Both the position numbers and the translations under genes were made by a program. From contig JACJYM010000008.1 in NCBI GenBank assembly GCA_020636155.1, positions 62,001 through 126,000 on the forward strand: 64,000 nucleotides of DNA, read 5' to 3'. The DNA is from Lewinellaceae bacterium (GTDB lineage Bacteria; Bacteroidota; Bacteroidia; Chitinophagales; Saprospiraceae). Below, one piece after another: positions 43,071-51,943 of the stretch; within the stretch, counting starts at the first letter, position 1, and each line of letters opens with the position of its first letter. The notes under the pieces were generated by a model. It saw nothing but the letters and a program-made list of their open reading frames with translations. It had not been told where the DNA came from and did not search any database.

Positions 43071-46000
43071 TTACCAATTTAGTAATAGGTCAATCAAACC
43101 GTTGTTATTACCTACTAATATTCCTTTTTGTCTTGCACCCAAGGTGATGTTTTTCATTGTTTTCGTATTTTTATCTAAGAAAATGCCGCTCTTTAATATG
43201 TTGGATTCTGCTCTTAGATTTCCGTCCTTAGATCCTAGTAGAAGCAACCCTTTTCCATTTGCGAGGTGTCGATTTGACGGATTCGATTGCTCAATACTTC
43301 CTGCAAGTAAAACATCTTTAACACCATCGTGATTGTAATCATCGACGAGAATATCCAAAATTGGAAATAATTGTGCTTCTTTGGGTAGTTTCTTAGCAGT
43401 AAAATTCATGTTGCCATCATTAATAAATACGAAGGAGCTCAATGTATTGACTTCAAATTTCTCAATTCCATTACCGGATGTTTTTCCTAATATATTTGAC
43501 ATACTTGCCTCATTATATTTATTTGAAGAATCATACTCAAGCTTCAAATTAGGCAATGCGGTCATGACATTTTCAAATGCATTCAACAGTACATCTTTGC
43601 CATTTTGTTCTTTGTAAAGAAATACGTCAACATTCTTCGACTCATCAAATTGGCCGGTAATCATTTTAAGTGGTTCACCAACATTTAAATTGAAAGGGTT
43701 GTTTTCACCGATGTTTCCCGCGATGATGTCAATGTCACCATCTCCATCGTAATCGGTAGGATAAATGCTAAACCACCATCCACTGGAGCTTTCGAGAACC
43801 TTATTTTTCAATTTGCTGAATTTACCCATTTCATTTAAGAAAATCATGGGTTCTGACCATTCACCACATACGACTAAATCTTGGTCGCCATCCAAGTCGA
43901 TATCTATGGATTTTGCACCAGTGATCATATTGGGCAATGCCGATTGAAAATCCTCATCCATCACGTCAGTGAAGAGTGCATTTTCATTGTTTAACAAATA
44001 GGATTTCGCTTTTGCACCATAATTTCCGGGTACATTCCTGCCTGCCACGAACAAATCTTTATCACCGTCGCCGTCGTAATCAAAAACCACGATGGATTTG
44101 GTACTGGATTTAATTTCCGGTATGGCGATGATATTGGCCGTCAGAGCTCCGTTACCATCATTAATGTACAATTTGTCTTGAGTGAGATCGGCATTATTAG
44201 AAATGTCTTCTCCACCACCACAAGCTATGTATAAATCCAAATCACCATCACCGTCCGCATCGAAAAATTCGGCACCTAAATCTTCGAAAACTTTATCTTT
44301 TTCAAAAACTGGGTAAGTAGAATTTACAAATTTTTGTCCTTCCTGTATCCATATTTGACCCGCGACATTTTTTGCACCTCCTACATAAAAATCCTCATCG
44401 CCGTCGCCATCGATGTCCCCTACGGCAAGGCAAGGACCTTGATTAGAAAGCAAATAAGGAAGAGTAGGGACATTGAAATAATCATTGTAAAAATTGTCTA
44501 TTGTAAATACTTCAAAGCCTTCAATTCTCGATCCAATATTGGTAAATAGGGGTTTTTCGTTTTTTGTTGAAATTGGCTTGCTGGATTGTGTCGCTTTATC
44601 AATACTTAGGTACTGATTTGCTTTAATATTTGTCAATTTGGTGTAAGTCCGATCATTCCAAGAGACTATCATAGAATCAATCACATTGACTTGGTCGAGT
44701 CCGAAATGCAAGGTTGACTCACTGCATGATAAGAATCCTTTAGTCGTTTTATAATCTGCCCTCTGGAGTTGACCGCCATCATAATATATTTTAACAGAAG
44801 CACCTGGCAAAACAGTGGAGTTGCCAGAATCTTCCAACTTAACCCTTAGGTAATTACTTCCAGTAGATTCGTTTTTAAAGATTTGAACACCATCATTGAT
44901 AGAATTACAAATAATGTCTAGGTCGCCGTCGTTATCCAAATCGGCAATGGCCGTCCCGGTTGCAATCCTTCCTGAAATTAACCCTGATTTTTCATTGACT
45001 TCTACGAATCCTTTGCCTTTGGAATTATAGAATAAATGGTTTTTTCCATCTATTTTTTTTACCTGGCTTAATAGGGAGGAGATGCTGTTTTCTCGCAGCT
45101 GATGAGTGGTAGTATCAGTATTCTCAAAAATTAATTTTTTAAAATCTTTGTCATCCACATCTGCCACATTACCAGAACTCACAAAAATATCTTTCCAGCC
45201 GTCATTATTAAAGTCAGCAATGATTGGAGACCACGATTTTTCGGTCGACGAGACACCAAAAGCGGTTGCGGACTCGACCATGGCGCCACCCCCGACCGCT
45301 ATTTGCAGTGAATTTTGATTCACTTGAGTTGGAAATCCAAGTTTGCTTGATAGTATTCTTCCTTTCTCGAATGGGATTAGAATGTCATGACTATTGTTGT
45401 AAAATTGATCATTGGAGTGATTTCCGGTAGTGAAAATATCAACCATTCCATCATTATTGATGTCGCCGGCATCGCATCCTTTTGAGGAATAGCTTACAGT
45501 TTTGAGGATATCTTTGTTTTTATTGTAAAATCCATTTCCTTTAAGGTTTATCATCAGGTAATCAGGAAGGTAGTAGTCGTTACATATATATAGGTCTGGG
45601 TATGAATCTTCATTGACGTCAAGGACGTTGATTCCCATACTATACCCCGGGGTGAAAAGTCCATATTCCTTAGTTTTATCAGTAAATATACCATCAGTAT
45701 TGATGAATAATGTGTTGGATACATTCAATAATTTATCCTGGCTAACTTTTCCATTTACAGAAAACCAAGTTTCGATATTATCCACGTAATTCGCAACATT
45801 GGAAACTATTAAATCTAAGTCTCCATCTAAGTCCATGTCCACAAAAGCGGCATTGACACTTCTTTTTGAAGTATTGACTCCTAGATCTTTGGCTTTATTG
45901 CTGAAAGTAAGATTGCCATTATTAATAAAAAAGTCATTTTCGAGGCTGCTTTGGTCATTGACTGGTCCTCCATTACACACATAAAGGTCTAAGAATCCAT

Positions 46001-46391
46001 CCTTGTTAATATCCACAAAACAACTTCCAGTGCTCCATTTGTTCGGAACAGAACCAAAAGCTTTATCTGTAATATCTTCAAATTGAAAATCACCTTTATT
46101 GAGGTATAATTTGTTAGGGACTTGATTCCCTGTGAAAAACAAATCTTGAAGTCCATCATTATTAATGTCACCTACTGAAACACCGCCCCCGTCATTATAA
46201 AACTTATAAAAAATGGCATTTTGTGCCAAGTCAGAAACCACATCATTACTGAAATTAATACCAGTAGTGGCATTGTCCACCTGACTAAATTTAGGTATAT
46301 TTTCCAATTCTATAGAAACTTGTTTGTCATTTGAATTACAAGCTGAAATTGAAAAGAAAAGTAGAATAGTAAATAATAATAACTTTGACAT
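43071..46391 (-). CDS. FG-GAP/VCBS repeat lipoprotein with UnbV/ASPIC domain
   Basis: 1106 residues. Lipobox SISACNS (Cys18). Many FG-GAP/VCBS units carry calcium-loop motifs such as DINNDGLQDLFFTGN and DLDNDGDLDIICN, forming one or two beta-propellers, and an ASPIC/UnbV domain (about 510-600) contains CSESTLHFGL. A second propeller follows. Such CRTAC1-like proteins are common on the Bacteroidota surface next to SusCD pairs, but none is here. Likely a calcium-stabilised adhesion or binding scaffold. Complete; no frameshift seen. Confidence 0.9.
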   Translation of the reverse strand: MSKLLLFTILLFFSISACNSNDKQVSIELENIPKFSQVDNATTGINFSNDVVSDLAQNAIFYKFYNDGGGVSVGDINNDGLQDLFFTGNQVPNKLYLNKGDFQFEDITDKAFGSVPNKWSTGSCFVDINKDGFLDLYVCNGGPVNDQSSLENDFFINNGNLTFSNKAKDLGVNTSKRSVNAAFVDMDLDGDLDLIVSNVANYVDNIETWFSVNGKVSQDKLLNVSNTLFINTDGIFTDKTKEYGLFTPGYSMGINVLDVNEDSYPDLYICNDYYLPDYLMINLKGNGFYNKNKDILKTVSYSSKGCDAGDINNDGMVDIFTTGNHSNDQFYNNSHDILIPFEKGRILSSKLGFPTQVNQNSLQIAVGGGAMVESATAFGVSSTEKSWSPIIADFNNDGWKDIFVSSGNVADVDDKDFKKLIFENTDTTTHQLRENSISSLLSQVKKIDGKNHLFYNSKGKGFVEVNEKSGLISGRIATGTAIADLDNDGDLDIICNSINDGVQIFKNESTGSNYLRVKLEDSGNSTVLPGASVKIYYDGGQLQRADYKTTKGFLSCSESTLHFGLDQVNVIDSMIVSWNDRTYTKLTNIKANQYLSIDKATQSSKPISTKNEKPLFTNIGSRIEGFEVFTIDNFYNDYFNVPTLPYLLSNQGPCLAVGDIDGDGDEDFYVGGAKNVAGQIWIQEGQKFVNSTYPVFEKDKVFEDLGAEFFDADGDGDLDLYIACGGGEDISNNADLTQDKLYINDGNGALTANIIAIPEIKSSTKSIVVFDYDGDGDKDLFVAGRNVPGNYGAKAKSYLLNNENALFTDVMDEDFQSALPNMITGAKSIDIDLDGDQDLVVCGEWSEPMIFLNEMGKFSKLKNKVLESSSGWWFSIYPTDYDGDGDIDIIAGNIGENNPFNLNVGEPLKMITGQFDESKNVDVFLYKEQNGKDVLLNAFENVMTALPNLKLEYDSSNKYNEASMSNILGKTSGNGIEKFEVNTLSSFVFINDGNMNFTAKKLPKEAQLFPILDILVDDYNHDGVKDVLLAGSIEQSNPSNRHLANGKGLLLLGSKDGNLRAESNILKSGIFLDKNTKTMKNITLGARQKGILVGNNNGLIDLLLNW

Positions 46392-46579
46392 ACAAATAGA
46401 CTATTGAATTCTCTAAGATTGAAAAAGCCACAAAATTAGTATAAAGTAAAGATAAAAAGCCAAATTATGACTCAAATATTGGCAAAAGCTATTGGAATGA
46501 AATGGCCATCATTATAAAGTCTATCATTAAATTGAGTGATTAATATTCCTTGGAATTTTTTAAAATGTTGCTTAAACTT

Positions 46580-46587
46580 TACCTTTG
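46580..46587 (+). promoter_or_regulatory. -7 box of upp
   Basis: TACCTTTG, overlapping a TTG that would begin a longer frame. It places the true start at the ATG at 46603, about ten bases after the predicted transcription start. Confidence 0.6.
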
Positions 46588-46602
46588 TCCATTATTACGG
46601 TT

Positions 46603-47253
46603 ATGATACACAATTTTTCAAGGAGTAATTCTATCATCTCGCATTATCTTGCAGAATTGCGAGATTGTGAAATCCAATCCAATCCACAGCGGTTTCGGTT
46701 TAATCTTAAAAGATTGGCTTCTGCCATGGGATACGAAATTAGCAAGGGATTGACCTATTCTGACAAGTTGGTAACTACACCGCTTGGGGAATCTGACTCA
46801 AAAGTGTTAAACTGTAAAATAGTACTAGCCACAATATTGAGAGCCGGACTTCCGATGCATGATGGATTACTTGAAGTATTCGACTGTGCGGAGTCAGCTT
46901 TTATAGCGGCTTATCGCCAACATCACAAGGATGGAACTTTTGAGATAAACAAGGAATATGTGACCTGTCCAGATTTGAGTGGGAAAACTCTCATATTGTC
47001 TGATCCTATGCTGGCAACAGGTTCTTCATTTGTAAAGAGTTTAGAATCACTTGAGGAACATGGGCAGCCCGGGGAAATACACATCGTTAGTGTCATTGCA
47101 TCGGAATATGGTGTTAATCATCTCAATAGATTGTATCCTCATGTTCACATTTGGGTAGCGGCTATTGATGAAGAATTAACTGCTAAATCTTATATTGTAC
47201 CGGGGCTCGGCGATGCTGGAGATTTGGCTTTTGGCGAAAAATTACAAGCTTAG
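46603..47253 (+). CDS. upp: Uracil phosphoribosyltransferase
   Basis: 216 residues from the ATG at 46603. The PRPP-binding loop ILSDPMLATGSSFVKSL, the dimer-loop LATILRAGLPMHDGLLEVF and the C-terminal YIVPGLGDAGDLAFG match Upp. It converts uracil and PRPP to UMP in salvage. A longer frame from a TTG at 46585 overlaps the -7 box. The stop overlaps that of the convergent dus gene (four-base overlap). Length is near the 208 typical of the family. Confidence 0.93.
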   Translation: MIHNFSRSNSIISHYLAELRDCEIQSNPQRFRFNLKRLASAMGYEISKGLTYSDKLVTTPLGESDSKVLNCKIVLATILRAGLPMHDGLLEVFDCAESAFIAAYRQHHKDGTFEINKEYVTCPDLSGKTLILSDPMLATGSSFVKSLESLEEHGQPGEIHIVSVIASEYGVNHLNRLYPHVHIWVAAIDEELTAKSYIVPGLGDAGDLAFGEKLQA

Positions 47254-48251
47254 ATCGCATTGATATTGGCCATAGTACTGTATGTTTCTAGAATTTCATC
47301 CAATATATTATGCAGTACAACTGGATTGTCTTCCAGTACAAGTTTGGTTCTGTAAGGCTTGATGTTTTCGAATCCCTTAAAATAATTAGTATAATGCCTT
47401 TTCATCTCATTGATACCTGATTTTTCGCCTTTCCAGGCAATACTGTGGTCGAGATGCTGTTTTACTGCATTGACTCTTTCTTCGATGCTAGGTGGTGTCA
47501 AGTTTTCTTTGTGATTGAGATAATGCTTTATTTCTCTAAAAATCCAAGGATATCCTATGCTAGCTCTACCAATCATGATGCCATCTATACCATATTTGTT
47601 TTTGTATTCCAATGCTTTTTCACCACCATCGATGTCTCCATTGCCAAAAATTGGAATATGCATACGTGGATTGTTTTTAACCTCGGCAATCAGCGACCAA
47701 TCGGCTTCACCCTTATACATTTGCTTGCGAGTACGACCGTGAATCGTGAGAGCTTTGATGCCTACATCTTGTAGCCTTTCTGCCACTTCGACGATGTGCA
47801 TTGAGTTTTCATCCCAGCCCAGTCTCGTTTTGACCGTCACAGGGAGATGAGTCGATTTGACAATAGCCTCCGTAAGGCTGACCATCTTGTCTATGTCTTG
47901 CAATATACCAGCACCGGCCATCTTACACACCACTTTTTTGACCGGACATCCAAAATTAATATCCAGTACCTCAGGTTTGGCTTCTTCTACTATTTCAGTA
48001 GCTCGTTTCATAGAATCAAGCTCTGCACCGAAGATTTGAACCCCAATTGGTCTCTCATAGTCGTAGATATCGAGCTTTTGCACGGATTTATCTGCATCTC
48101 TGATTAAGCCTTCTACACTGATGAATTCTGTGTACATCATGTCGGCTCCATTGGCTTTGCATAATGCTCTGAATGGAGGATCGCTGACATCTTCCATTGG
48201 TGCAAGCAATAAGGGAAATTCTCCCAATTCTATATTGTCTATCTTAACCAC
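47250..48251 (-). CDS. dusB: tRNA-dihydrouridine synthase (DusB-like)
   Basis: 333 residues. LAPMEDVSDPPFRALCKANG, NFGCPVKKVVCKMAGAG with the catalytic Cys, TVKTRLGWDENS and FGNGDIDGG are the flavin-enzyme signatures. It reduces uridines in the tRNA D-loop. The start is a GTG, MVKIDNIELGEFPLLLAPM, as in other Bacteroidota. A -7 box ends five bases upstream, so the mRNA is probably leaderless. Convergent with upp. The DusB rather than DusA or DusC label is from general resemblance. Confidence 0.9.
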   Translation of the reverse strand: MVKIDNIELGEFPLLLAPMEDVSDPPFRALCKANGADMMYTEFISVEGLIRDADKSVQKLDIYDYERPIGVQIFGAELDSMKRATEIVEEAKPEVLDINFGCPVKKVVCKMAGAGILQDIDKMVSLTEAIVKSTHLPVTVKTRLGWDENSMHIVEVAERLQDVGIKALTIHGRTRKQMYKGEADWSLIAEVKNNPRMHIPIFGNGDIDGGEKALEYKNKYGIDGIMIGRASIGYPWIFREIKHYLNHKENLTPPSIEERVNAVKQHLDHSIAWKGEKSGINEMKRHYTNYFKGFENIKPYRTKLVLEDNPVVLHNILDEILETYSTMANINAI

Positions 48252-48255
48252 GGGG

Positions 48256-48263
48256 CAAAGATA
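48256..48263 (-). promoter_or_regulatory. -7 box of dus
   Basis: TATCTTTG on the minus strand, ending four bases before the GTG start at 48251. Confidence 0.55.
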
Positions 48264-48302
48264 AAGTCTTTTGTATTTAATATGAAGTGTGGAATCGGCG
48301 TT

Positions 48303-48338
48303 AAAAAAAAATAGGTGGCTTAAAAAATAGCCACCTAT
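48303..48338 (-). terminator. Orphan minus-strand terminator upstream of dus
   Basis: ATAGGTGGCT/AGCCACCTAT, a perfect 10-bp stem with an 8-base A/T loop, followed on the minus strand by eight or more T. It lies upstream of dus, with no annotated gene before it on that strand. Confidence 0.75.
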
Positions 48339-48452
48339 ACCGCATGTTTAATATTTGAGAAGTGTCGCAAGGGATCAAACTTCTTTTTGTTTTCTAGGGC
48401 AAAATTGTACTGCAAATATCTGTATTAAATGATCAGTTTCTGATTTTAACTT

Positions 48453-48475
48453 AAAAAAGGGGGAATTTTCCCCCC
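48453..48475 (-). terminator. Second orphan minus-strand hairpin with T-tract
   Basis: GGGGGAA...TTCCCCC followed on the minus strand by six T. Upstream on that strand are only short frames such as ATGCAAATGTCCGAC with a stop soon after. Together with 48303-48338 it fills the 356-bp gap between dus and the next gene. Confidence 0.55.
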
Positions 48476-48607
48476 TCTAAAAAATGAAAGGGTAGATTTA
48501 TTCCCTCATAAATTTTTAGGAATAACCCCCGTAATAAAACCGTGATTTTCCTCTTTTCTATTATTAAGTTCTGTCGGACATTTGCATCAACAAAAAACCT
48601 TATATTA

Positions 48608-48916
48608 ATGAAAAATGCAATTATCGAAATCGAAGCCATTTCATCAGCCGAAGAGAAAAAAGATACCAAAGCGACTCCTATTCCTCAGCAAAATGTTGAC
48701 ATTAATCATAGAAAGAAATGGTATTTTATAATTTTTTTATTTATTATAGCATTATCTTTTGTTGTTTACAAAAATTCTGCAATAGTTCTGACGGTAGGTG
48801 GGGGAATCGTCTTTCTTGGTTTTATATGTTATGCTGTGTGTTGTTTTTCAGCGGCTTATAAGTGCAATTATCAATTAAGGGATCTGGAAGATCTTGACGA
48901 CGAGCTGTGGAAATAA
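48608..48916 (+). CDS. Small two-TM membrane protein
   Basis: 102 residues from the ATG at 48608; the frame is open from 48542 but the extra residues are unlikely. A polar N-terminal half is followed by two membrane helices (WYFIIFLFIIALSFVVY and IVLTVGGGIVFLGFICYAVCC) and an acidic tail (LRDLEDLDDELWK). Not recognised. The gap to the next gene shows no promoter box that I can support. Confidence 0.6.
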   Translation: MKNAIIEIEAISSAEEKKDTKATPIPQQNVDINHRKKWYFIIFLFIIALSFVVYKNSAIVLTVGGGIVFLGFICYAVCCFSAAYKCNYQLRDLEDLDDELWK

Positions 48917-49081
48917 AATAGGAAATATTTTACAATCTCAAAAGTAATTTATTTGATAACAAATTGGATAAGACCATTTTTTAGTTAAAATTAAATGAAA
49001 AAAGTGAAAAAATTAAAAAGCTTACTTATATTGCACTTATAAATTTCTGTAATAATTTTTTTAACCATATATTTTTATATT

Positions 49082-50005
49082 ATGAAATCAGTAATTCTAG
49101 GTGTGACACACACACACACACACACGATTTTTAGAGTTTTCAAGTCATTAGCTTTGTTTTCTCTTTTTTTATTTTTAATGCCCTCGTGTTCTGAGATTGA
49201 CAATACACACGATCAAAAACAAGACGAAATTCAAGCTCAGCGAAAAGTGCCGGATAATAGTGCAGCCTCTGACTTCGGTGAAACTTGCTATGAACATGCA
49301 ACTCAAGGTTGCGATACAGGTGATCCTGAGACTATTCCTATTCATGGTATTCCAGATTATCCAGATTGTGATTTCGATCTCATTGTGACTTACTGTGTAC
49401 AATATGCAGGAAATTCTACATTCGTAACCGTTTCTGATTATGACTGGGCTAACATTAATCAAATATCAGAGGATTGTCCTGATTTTTGGCATGACTATTC
49501 CGATATTTACTTAAATGGTACGGAAGGTGATATTTTAGAATTTGTTCACCGCATTGATAAGCAGATTTATACAAGATTAGAGGATTACTTTTTCGCGGAA
49601 TTCGGCACTGGTATTAATTGTAATTCTTTACAAGAAGGTACTTTTGTTTTATCTTTTATTAAGGCATCTTGCTATGCTGTTTGCACATATCGAGAAGAAC
49701 CTATTTCTGTGGGAGGCGGATTATCGCCATTAAAGGGCAATGATAAGACTGGAAATAGAGGGCTCGACCCAACCTATTTTTATGCGAAAAATATCTGTCT
49801 TACAGATGGATGTTGTCGTAGAGAAACTAGAATTTGCTTTAATCCTGATACGAATACACTAGAAAAATCAACGACTCTTTCTGAATTTCTTCTGGGAGGA
49901 GGCAGTCCTCTATGTGACGAAAATGCAGAGATTGAATTAAACCCAAGGTACGGCAATAATACATTAGTAAGCTGTACTCGATGCGAATTTTCTTGTCAAG
50001 AATAA
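49082..50005 (+). CDS. Cysteine-rich lipoprotein with (AC)10 tract near start
   Basis: 307 residues. After ATG and eight codons comes a run of alternating Thr and His (THTHTHT) encoded by (AC)10 at 49106-49125. Then a hydrophobic signal segment and lipobox (FLFLMPSCSE) follow. The mature part has about 18 cysteines, including GCCRRETRIC and CTRCEFSC, and no recognised family. A slip of the repeat would put the signal out of frame. Likely surface lipoprotein. Followed by a terminator at 50019-50039 and a T9SS gene. Confidence 0.7.
   Translation: MKSVILGVTHTHTHTIFRVFKSLALFSLFLFLMPSCSEIDNTHDQKQDEIQAQRKVPDNSAASDFGETCYEHATQGCDTGDPETIPIHGIPDYPDCDFDLIVTYCVQYAGNSTFVTVSDYDWANINQISEDCPDFWHDYSDIYLNGTEGDILEFVHRIDKQIYTRLEDYFFAEFGTGINCNSLQEGTFVLSFIKASCYAVCTYREEPISVGGGLSPLKGNDKTGNRGLDPTYFYAKNICLTDGCCRRETRICFNPDTNTLEKSTTLSEFLLGGGSPLCDENAEIELNPRYGNNTLVSCTRCEFSCQE
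49106..49125 (+). repeat. (AC)10 dinucleotide repeat within coding start
   Basis: Ten AC units, the longest simple repeat seen in the window, eight codons after the ATG of the lipoprotein gene. Such tracts are known slippage sites that switch surface genes on and off. Confidence 0.9.
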
Positions 50006-50018
50006 TAATTGAATATAT

Positions 50019-50039
50019 GGGAGGCCATCTAGGCCTCCC
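50019..50039 (+). terminator. Hairpin after cysteine-rich lipoprotein gene
   Basis: GGGAGGCC (50019-50026) and GGCCTCCC (50032-50039) around a 5-base loop, 14 bases past the stop. The following T-run is weak (TTCATCTTT). Confidence 0.55.
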
Positions 50040-50063
50040 TTCATCTTTAAATGTAAAGAAAAA

Positions 50064-51761
50064 ATGAAGACACCAATTATTACGTTTATAATTAGTTTTT
50101 TAAATTTAATACCTATACTGTCTCAAGAATATAATGTACCATTCCCAGAATATAAAAACTTTGAGCCACTTTGGATCTATCGAGTCTCACTTGCAGAACA
50201 ATTGCTTGATGACCATGATACGATTAGAAATAAAGGTTTGTTTAATTTCGGTAATATAAAATATGGTAATCAAATTTACTTTGCGTATTCAAGCGTTCAC
50301 CATTTCGGTGAAGAAATTAACGAATTTAGTTTGGATGGTTTTAGCTTGACGTCTATGGATTATCGTACAGGTGATATGTTATGGAAGGACATTTACAACC
50401 ATCCCCATGGTGCGGATGATTATATTCAGGGACCTCTCAATGATAATGCCTTATTTGAAGGAGATACACTGACCATTATTGGAAATCGAAAGTACGATGA
50501 AATCGGGCTCAACAATTTTCCTATGGCATTTGAAAGGAAATACAACAAAAACACAGGCGAGCTTTATTCCTTCAAGCGGGACACTTCAAACCATGCTAAG
50601 TTTACTGATAAAATCGGTTCTGGTAAGGGGATATATATGCCACTCAAGGATAAATCGGGCTACCTCATGTATCATCCGGAGGAATTTGGGGGAGATAATT
50701 ATAGTTTGCAGATGATCTTTGAAATCATCAATAACGATATGGATTCGGTAAGTGGGATCATAAAACGTATCTACTACGAGCCATCGTTTGAGACTAGTAT
50801 ATGGTCTTTTTCACGTGGTTATCCCTACGCAAAGCTTAATGATAGCATTATTATCCAATTGATACCTCATCGAAATATTGATGACAATTGGTATGGTTCA
50901 ACGACAGAAATGTATTGGATAAATGTCGCTGATGTCAATAACATCCATGTAGAACGCAAAAAACGGCTAGATGACTTGGTCATTTTTAATGCATGGGAAT
51001 GGCAATATATGATTTTGAAAGTAATAGATGGGAATATTTGCATTACCGACTACTTCGATGACAGAACTAGCGCTGAAAGAAGCACCTATTTCCTAAAAAT
51101 GGATGCCGAAGGAAATGTATTAAACTATAAACAACACATCATGTCAGGAGAGAGAAACTACTTACGTATAGCAAATATCCTTTATACAGATGATGAGGTC
51201 ACCTATCTCGAGATGTGGTGGGGCGGTGAGGAGGATTATTGCAATGCAGATATTGTCGCCGTGTATCAAGATGGAACCACAGAAAAGGTAGCAAGCATGG
51301 ATACAGATGTATTAGTAGAGGGAGATTATACGGTATGGTACGACCAAGGTGCCAGTTACATTACTGAAGATGGTATATTGGTAGAACAAATCAGAACAAT
51401 ACAAAAATTTGATGAATGGACTCAAGCAGCCACAAGTTACATTTTTGGAGTAAATGTGAGAGACTTGGGCATACCTTGGCAATCAAATACAATAACAACA
51501 AATGTTCCCCAAAAACCAAAATTTATAATTTATCCCAATCCTACTTCAAGTAATATACTAATTACTAGTGAAAAGAATTTTAGTGCGACACAAATAGAGC
51601 TGTACACTATTCATGGGGTACTGGTGAAAGCAATCAATGTTCAAAATGGGATGCTAAATGAAATGAACATTGATTTAGAGAGTCTGGAATCAGGAATGTA
51701 TATTCTTCAAATGTATGACGGAGCAAGATTATTGACTCAAAATAAAGTTACTAAATTGTAA
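50064..51761 (+). CDS. Secreted protein with T9SS sorting domain
   Basis: 565 residues. Signal peptide (TPIITFIISFLNLIPILSQ) then a large region without a recognised family; repeated short motifs (YRTGDMLWKDIYNHPHG; AWEWQYMILKVIDGNI) suggest a PQQ-like beta-propeller. The C-terminus (about 490-565: FIIYPNPTSSNILITS to LLTQNKVTKL) is a type-A T9SS sorting domain. It is 58 bp after the Cys-rich lipoprotein gene. Role at the cell surface or in the medium unknown. Confidence 0.82.
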   Translation: MKTPIITFIISFLNLIPILSQEYNVPFPEYKNFEPLWIYRVSLAEQLLDDHDTIRNKGLFNFGNIKYGNQIYFAYSSVHHFGEEINEFSLDGFSLTSMDYRTGDMLWKDIYNHPHGADDYIQGPLNDNALFEGDTLTIIGNRKYDEIGLNNFPMAFERKYNKNTGELYSFKRDTSNHAKFTDKIGSGKGIYMPLKDKSGYLMYHPEEFGGDNYSLQMIFEIINNDMDSVSGIIKRIYYEPSFETSIWSFSRGYPYAKLNDSIIIQLIPHRNIDDNWYGSTTEMYWINVADVNNIHVERKKRLDDLVIFNAWEWQYMILKVIDGNICITDYFDDRTSAERSTYFLKMDAEGNVLNYKQHIMSGERNYLRIANILYTDDEVTYLEMWWGGEEDYCNADIVAVYQDGTTEKVASMDTDVLVEGDYTVWYDQGASYITEDGILVEQIRTIQKFDEWTQAATSYIFGVNVRDLGIPWQSNTITTNVPQKPKFIIYPNPTSSNILITSEKNFSATQIELYTIHGVLVKAINVQNGMLNEMNIDLESLESGMYILQMYDGARLLTQNKVTKL

Positions 51762-51914
51762 GACTCAAGATTATGCCTCTACAACCTAGTAAATCATGAG
51801 TTTAGGAAAACTAAAGGTAGTCTTAAAGTATGCTGTAGAATATGTGAATTGACGTTTAGTTAACAAATTTACAAAAAATTAATATAAAAAATTCATATAT
51901 ATTCTCATGCTTTG

Positions 51915-51922
51915 TACATTTG
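51915..51922 (+). promoter_or_regulatory. -7 box of TonB receptor gene
   Basis: TACATTTG, 21 bases before the ATG at 51944. No clear -33. Confidence 0.5.
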
Positions 51923-51943
51923 TGGCAACTAAATTAAATCAAC

